Below, one piece after another: positions 5,893 through 9,358 of a DNA stretch of 9,358 nucleotides. Position 1 is the first letter of the stretch; the number at the start of each line of letters is the position of its first letter. The stretch covers positions 1 through 9,358 of the forward strand of contig CAMPIF010000136.1 in the NCBI GenBank assembly GCA_946886245.1, read 5' to 3'. A program made the translations under genes and the position numbers. Below the pieces are notes generated by a model, which did not search any database, was not told the DNA's origin, and worked only from the letters and a program-made list of their open reading frames with translations. Source of the DNA: Ectopseudomonas composti (GTDB taxonomy: Bacteria > Pseudomonadota > Gammaproteobacteria > Pseudomonadales > Pseudomonadaceae).

Positions 5893-6335
5893 GCGAGCTG
5901 AGCCTGGAGCAACTGGTGGCGCGTGCGCACCAGCAGAACGATTATGACTCGCTGATCAACCTGATCCCCTACGCCAAGCTGCTGGGCATCGAATGCCTGC
6001 GTCTGGGCGATGACATGGTCTTTCGTCTGCCAGCCAACCGCGACAGCATCGGTAACCCGGTACTGCCGGCGTTACATGGCGGTGTAATCGCTGGTTTCAT
6101 GGAGCATGCGGCCATGCTTCATCTGTTGATGTTCATGGGCATTCCACATTTGCCCAAAATCATCGACTTCTCGATAGATTACCTGCGCGCCGGCCATTAT
6201 CGTGACACCTATGCGCAGTGCCAGGTCTGGCGGCAGGGGCGTCGGGTGGCCAACGTGGCGATCACCGCCTGGCAGACCAAGCAGACCGAACCGATTGCCA
6301 CCGCCCGTGCCCACTTCAAGGTCGATGAGCCCTGA
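5889..6335 (+). CDS. PaaI-type hotdog-fold thioesterase (second of a pair, Glu variant)
   Basis: This second hotdog protein has 148 residues. It starts at the ATG overlapping the previous stop (ATGA) and is therefore translationally coupled. The motif GNPVLPALHGGVIAGFMEHA (55-74) aligns with that of its neighbour: HGG at 63-65 and an acidic residue nine positions after His, here Glu72 instead of Asp. IDFSIDYLRAGHYRD (92-106) aligns with the partner's LDLRIDYMHPAEPDKD. The helix MLHLLMFMG after the acidic residue is more hydrophobic than in the partner. Glu is used as the catalytic acid in some hotdog thioesterases (Arthrobacter 4HBA-CoA type), so activity is plausible. A structural role in a hetero-oligomer is also possible. 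The next gene begins 69 nt downstream on the same strand. Confidence 0.9.
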   Translation: MSELSLEQLVARAHQQNDYDSLINLIPYAKLLGIECLRLGDDMVFRLPANRDSIGNPVLPALHGGVIAGFMEHAAMLHLLMFMGIPHLPKIIDFSIDYLRAGHYRDTYAQCQVWRQGRRVANVAITAWQTKQTEPIATARAHFKVDEP

Positions 6336-6404
6336 GTTCTTGAGACTTGCCCGGCAGTCGGAGCGGATCGGCAGCGCAGCGAAATCATGACAAGGACCCT
6401 GTAG

Positions 6405-7652
6405 ATGGATGCGTTGCTGATAATTGGTGGCCTGGTGCTGATGCTGGCCGGTCTGGTATGGCTGGTCATGCGCGCGTTCGCCACCAGTCTGTTGTGGGGC
6501 TGGGGCAGTCTGATCCCGCCGATCACCTTGATCTACGTGGTACGCCACTGGCGGCGAGCGTGTAGCGCGGTCACGCTGATCGGGCTTGGCGTCATCCCGC
6601 TGGTGGTGGGCTTGACCTTGCTGGCCAGCAAGGATGCCGAGCGTCTGGCGGCGATCGTCCGTCTGGACTGGCTCAAGCCCGAGGTGCAGGTGCCGGCAGA
6701 GCTGGCCATCGATCTGGACGGTGAGCTCAACGGCCAGCCGTTTCGCCCGCAGCAGGCTGAGCTGATCGATGGGGTGTTGGTGCTGCGCGAGGGCCTGGAT
6801 TTCTTCGCCCTGCGCGAGTTGAGCATCCGACTGCCGCAGCCAGTCGATGGTCCGGTGCGTATCGACGTATTGCCCCAGGACAGCGGTAACCTGCCAGAGG
6901 TAGAGCTGAACTGGCTGTTGCCGGAGCAGGATCTGCCCGAGGCTCGTCGCCTGAGTCGTGGCTACACCCTGCATCTGGACCTGCAGCCGCAGGAACCGAA
7001 TCGTCTGGTCGGTGATTTCCACCTGGTCCTGCCGCCACGCTTCAAGACCAGCCTGAGCGGCCGGGTCGAGCTGTATCGTGATCGCCTGCGCTATGTCGAT
7101 GGCAAGGTCGATGCCCGGTACGACTCGAGTGACACCATCGTCCATGTCCTGCAGGACTATCTGCAACGACGTTTCGCCACGCGCGATGTGCGTGAGTTGA
7201 AACTGCCGGTGTTCACCTTCGAGGGCGATACCCTGGAATTGCAGGTTGACGCGCAGATCGACGGGCGTGGTGAGCGCTTGCCAATTCGTCTGCACAAGCG
7301 CCCTGAACAAGGCTGGATGGTGGATGGCGATCACTTCCCGGCATTGCCCTCCGTTGCGGCCAGGCAACCGGCACAGCAAATTGAAGTGACGGCCGTCGAG
7401 GAGCGTCTCAGTCGTCCGCTCGACCGTCGTCAGCGTTTCAGCCTGGCACGTTTGCAGCGCAACCCGGAGCAGTACCGCAACCTCCGCATGCGCCTGAGCC
7501 GCGCCAGTGGCGGCACGGTAGAGGGGCGTTTCGTTGGTGTCGATGACGATGGCAGCCTTCGCCTCAGTCAGCAGATGGGCAGTGGCGGCGGCCAGGCCAG
7601 CTTCAGGTTCAAGCCGGAGGAAATCGGTCGCCTGGAACTGCTGGAGCCTTAG
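6405..7652 (+). CDS. Membrane-anchored protein of unknown function (415 aa)
   Basis: I do not recognise the family with confidence. The ATG at 6405 has AAGGA (6392-6396) 8 nt upstream. The N-terminus has two or three hydrophobic segments at about residues 3-24 (LLIIGGLVLMLAGLVWLVM), 27-46 (TSLLWGWGSLIPPITLIYVV) and 54-75 (SAVTLIGLGVIPLVVGLTLL). About 340 soluble residues follow, apparently beta-rich, with motifs such as ELAIDLDGELNGQPF, FHLVLPPRFKTSLSGRVELY (215-234) and RYVDGKVDARYDSSDTIV. The last 60 or so residues (NLRMRLSRASGG, then EGRFVGVDDDGSLRLSQ and FRFKPEEIGRLEL) look like a small strand-rich Sm/SH3-like barrel. It follows the two thioesterases by 69 nt and is probably co-transcribed; htpG downstream has its own promoter. 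Homologues are sometimes labelled MFS transporter, which the short membrane part does not support. Confidence 0.85.
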   Translation: MDALLIIGGLVLMLAGLVWLVMRAFATSLLWGWGSLIPPITLIYVVRHWRRACSAVTLIGLGVIPLVVGLTLLASKDAERLAAIVRLDWLKPEVQVPAELAIDLDGELNGQPFRPQQAELIDGVLVLREGLDFFALRELSIRLPQPVDGPVRIDVLPQDSGNLPEVELNWLLPEQDLPEARRLSRGYTLHLDLQPQEPNRLVGDFHLVLPPRFKTSLSGRVELYRDRLRYVDGKVDARYDSSDTIVHVLQDYLQRRFATRDVRELKLPVFTFEGDTLELQVDAQIDGRGERLPIRLHKRPEQGWMVDGDHFPALPSVAARQPAQQIEVTAVEERLSRPLDRRQRFSLARLQRNPEQYRNLRMRLSRASGGTVEGRFVGVDDDGSLRLSQQMGSGGGQASFRFKPEEIGRLELLEP

Positions 7653-7701
7653 GGCGGGTGCAACCCGCCATATTCGGCTAGCGGGAGGTTTTACCTGCCC
7701 G
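7653..7701. repeat. Pair of GC-rich hairpins after the 415-aa gene; possible terminator/repeat
   Basis: GGCGGGT (7653-7659), loop GCA, and ACCCGCC (7663-7669) form a perfect 7-bp stem directly after the stop codon. A second stem follows: CGGGAGGT (7682-7689) with ACCTGCCCG (7693-7701), loop TTT and one bulged G. The two stems resemble each other (GGCGGGT.ACCCGCC against CGGGAGGT.ACCTGCCCG), as in a degenerate paired repeat. I recall a GGCGGGT..ACCCGCC intergenic repeat as common in this group. It could also end transcription before htpG, although no U-tract follows directly. Confidence 0.6.
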
Positions 7702-7727
7702 AGACGATGATGCGCCTGCTCCAAGCC

Positions 7728-7755
7728 CTTGAAATTCATCCAGCAGGCCCCATCT
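7728..7755 (+). promoter_or_regulatory. RpoH (sigma-32) heat-shock promoter of htpG
   Basis: CTTGAA at 7728-7733, a 14-nt spacer, and CCCCATCT at 7748-7755 match the sigma-32 consensus (CTTGAA, then CCCCATnT) exactly, with the same spacing as the E. coli dnaK P1 promoter. Transcription should start near 7762, leaving a leader of about 47 nt before the htpG ATG. The -10 overlaps the first arm of a perfect inverted repeat (7750-7760). Confidence 0.9.
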
Positions 7756-7796
7756 GTAGGTCATCGCCGCGATAGCGGTTCCTGTCCTACAGATGG
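7750..7796. repeat. 11-bp perfect inverted repeat spanning the htpG -10 and leader
   Basis: CCATCTGTAGG (7750-7760) and CCTACAGATGG (7786-7796) are exact reverse complements. Inside, CCGC (7767-7770), GATA and GCGG (7775-7778) form a small inner stem. The left arm is part of the RpoH -10 and should not be transcribed if initiation is near 7762. The right arm abuts the Shine-Dalgarno GGAG (7795-7798). The CTGTAGG..CCTACAG ends recall a common Pseudomonas REP element, so it may be a degenerate REP. Confidence 0.75.
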
Positions 7797-7808
7797 AGTT
7801 AGCAGACC

Positions 7809-9358
7809 ATGAGTGTGGAAACTCAAAAAGAAACCCTGGGCTTCCAGACCGAGGTGAAGCAACTGCTTCACCTGATGATCCATTCCCTGTACTCGAACAA
7901 GGAAATCTTCCTGCGCGAGTTGATCTCCAACGCTTCCGACGCCGCTGACAAGCTGCGCTTCGAGGCGCTGGCCAAGCCCGAGCTGCTCGAAGGTGGCGCC
8001 GAGCTGAAGATCCGCCTGTCCTTCGACAAGGATGCCAAGACCGTCACCCTCGAAGACAACGGTATCGGCATGAGCCGCGAGGAAGTCATCGCGCACCTGG
8101 GCACCATCGCCAAGTCCGGCACTTCCGACTTCCTGAAGAATCTCTCCGGTGACCAGAAGAAGGATTCGCACCTGATCGGCCAGTTCGGTGTGGGCTTCTA
8201 TTCGGCCTTCATCGTTGCCGATCAGGTCGAGGTGTTCAGCCGCCGAGCCGGTAGCCCGGCCAGCGAAGGCGTGTACTGGTCCTCGAAAGGCGAGGGTGAG
8301 TTCGAGGTCGCGACCGTCGAGAAAGCCGAGCGTGGCACGCGCATCGTTCTGCACCTGAAAAGCGGCGAAGAAGAGTTCGCCGACGGCTGGCGCCTGCGCA
8401 ACATCGTCAAGAAGTACTCGGATCACATCGCGCTGCCGATCGAACTGCCGAAAGAGCATCAGGGTGAAGACAAGCCTGCTGAGGTCGAGTGGGAAACCGT
8501 CAACCGCGCCAGCGCCCTGTGGACCCGTCCGCGTACCGAGATCAAGGACGAGGAGTACCAGGAGTTCTACAAGCACGTCGGCCACGACTTCGAGAACCCG
8601 CTGAGCTGGAGCCACAACAAGGTCGAAGGCAAGCTGGAGTACAGCTCGCTGCTCTACGTGCCGGGGCGTGCGCCGTTCGACCTGTACCACCGCGAAGCGC
8701 CCAAGGGCCTCAAGCTCTATGTGCAGCGCGTATTCATCATGGATCAGGCCGATCAGTTCCTGCCGTTGTACCTGCGCTTCATCAAAGGTGTGGTCGACTC
8801 CAACGACCTGTCGCTGAACGTCTCCCGCGAGATCCTGCAGTCCGGCCCGGTCATCGACTCGATGAAATCGGCACTGACCAAGCGTGTGCTGGACATGCTG
8901 GAGAAGCTGGCCAAGGACAAGCCGGACGACTACAAGACCTTCTGGAAGGCCTTTGGCCAGGTGCTCAAGGAAGGCCCGGCCGAAGACTTCGCCAACAAGG
9001 AGAAGATCGCCGGTCTGCTGCGTTTCGCCTCCACCGCCGGCGAAGGCGACGAGCAAGCGGTTTCGCTCGCCGACTACCTGGGTCGCATCAAGGAAGGTCA
9101 GGACAAGATCTACTTCCTCACGGGCGAAAGCTATGCACAGATCAAGAACAGCCCGCACCTGGAAGTCTTCCGCAAGAAGGGCATCGAGGTGCTGCTGCTG
9201 ACCGATCGCATCGACGAGTGGCTGATGAGCTACCTCACCGAGTTCGACGGCAAGCAGTTCGTGGACGTTGCACGCGGGGATCTGGATCTCGGCAAGCTGG
9301 ACACGGAAGAGGACAAGAAAGCGCAGGAAGAAATTGCCAAGACCAAGGAAGGCCTGGT
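7809..9358 (+). CDS. htpG: Molecular chaperone HtpG (Hsp90), 3' end cut by window
   Basis: This is the bacterial Hsp90, a cytosolic ATP-dependent chaperone acting with DnaK on client folding. The ATG at 7809 follows GGAG (7795-7798) by 10 nt. About 516 of the roughly 634 residues normal for the family lie in the window, and the frame is open to the right edge. The GHKL ATPase motifs are all visible: [16 protein letters not shown] (35-50, catalytic Glu37 and Mg-binding Asn41), LEDNGIGMS (81-89, nucleotide-binding Asp83), GTIAKSGT (98-105, ATP lid) and GQFGVGF (124-130). In the middle domain, LNVSREILQ (336-344) holds the gamma-phosphate-contacting Arg340. The C-terminal dimerisation domain begins near the edge. 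Expression is expected to be heat-induced from the RpoH promoter at 7728-7755. A 465-codon antisense open frame across it is a shadow of codon bias. Confidence 0.98.
   Translation, partial: MSVETQKETLGFQTEVKQLLHLMIHSLYSNKEIFLRELISNASDAADKLRFEALAKPELLEGGAELKIRLSFDKDAKTVTLEDNGIGMSREEVIAHLGTIAKSGTSDFLKNLSGDQKKDSHLIGQFGVGFYSAFIVADQVEVFSRRAGSPASEGVYWSSKGEGEFEVATVEKAERGTRIVLHLKSGEEEFADGWRLRNIVKKYSDHIALPIELPKEHQGEDKPAEVEWETVNRASALWTRPRTEIKDEEYQEFYKHVGHDFENPLSWSHNKVEGKLEYSSLLYVPGRAPFDLYHREAPKGLKLYVQRVFIMDQADQFLPLYLRFIKGVVDSNDLSLNVSREILQSGPVIDSMKSALTKRVLDMLEKLAKDKPDDYKTFWKAFGQVLKEGPAEDFANKEKIAGLLRFASTAGEGDEQAVSLADYLGRIKEGQDKIYFLTGESYAQIKNSPHLEVFRKKGIEVLLLTDRIDEWLMSYLTEFDGKQFVDVARGDLDLGKLDTEEDKKAQEEIAKTKEGL

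Noticed and set aside
6072..7739. Long (555-codon) open frame on the minus strand, antisense to the second thioesterase and the 415-aa gene
   Set aside because: Its composition is Gln/His/Arg/Ala-rich with no domain. It is a mirror of GC-rich codon use in the plus-strand genes, which have good starts and recognisable motifs or membrane segments.
7762..7808. ROSE- or fourU-type RNA thermometer in the htpG leader
   Set aside because: The predicted transcript starts near 7762, which removes the left arm of the only strong hairpin. The remaining leader has no U-G-rich element pairing with the ribosome site.
7801..7819. CIRCE (HrcA) operator near the htpG start (TTAGCA...GAGTG text)
   Set aside because: The halves do not form the required 9-bp inverted repeat with 9-nt spacing, and the sequence runs into the coding start. 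The promoter is clearly RpoH type.
7761..9158. Long (465-codon) open frame on the minus strand, antisense to htpG
   Set aside because: It lies entirely within or against htpG, whose every ATPase motif is intact. The antisense product has no recognisable features.

Overview
The window looks like chromosomal DNA from a Pseudomonas-type gammaproteobacterium. The codon usage is GC-rich, most clearly at third positions. The gene families are typical of that group: AraC regulator, ung, DUF6279-like lipoprotein, DUF599, MAPEG, PaaI-type thioesterases and htpG. Short dispersed palindromes of a kind I associate with the P. mendocina/oleovorans/stutzeri side of the genus also occur. The genus is inferred from protein style and repeats, not from a marker gene. 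Most of the window is housekeeping or conserved accessory sequence. There are no tRNA or rRNA genes, no CRISPR array, and no recognisable transposase, integrase or defence gene.

Layout, left to right: (1) the 3' part of an AraC-family regulator, cut by the window edge. (2) Convergent to it, a probable 61-residue small protein on the minus strand, whose second half resembles the opening helices of HDOD domains. (3) ung, complete, with all catalytic motifs, followed by an imperfect palindrome (1883-1944) whose core also occurs at 791-810. (4) A minus-strand lipoprotein of the DUF6279 type. (5) About 940 bp between divergent genes, of which about 757 bp (2952-3708) is one large imperfect palindrome with no convincing gene. 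(6) A DUF599 membrane protein and a MAPEG-family membrane protein, overlapping by 4 nt, ending in a 23-bp perfect hairpin that serves as a two-way terminator. (7) A small, very acidic lipoprotein on the minus strand. (8) A probable plus-strand operon of two PaaI-type hotdog thioesterases overlapping by 4 nt, then a 415-residue membrane-anchored protein of unknown function. (9) htpG, starting behind a textbook RpoH (sigma-32) promoter and running off the right edge.

Genes that probably work together are the DUF599-MAPEG pair (both small inner-membrane proteins, translationally coupled) and the two thioesterases (tandem, coupled, same fold, with a different acidic residue in the active-site position). 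htpG is a separate heat-shock unit. The most unusual sequence is the 757-bp palindrome at 2952-3708. The second is a perfect 11-bp inverted repeat whose first arm overlaps the -10 element of the htpG heat-shock promoter.
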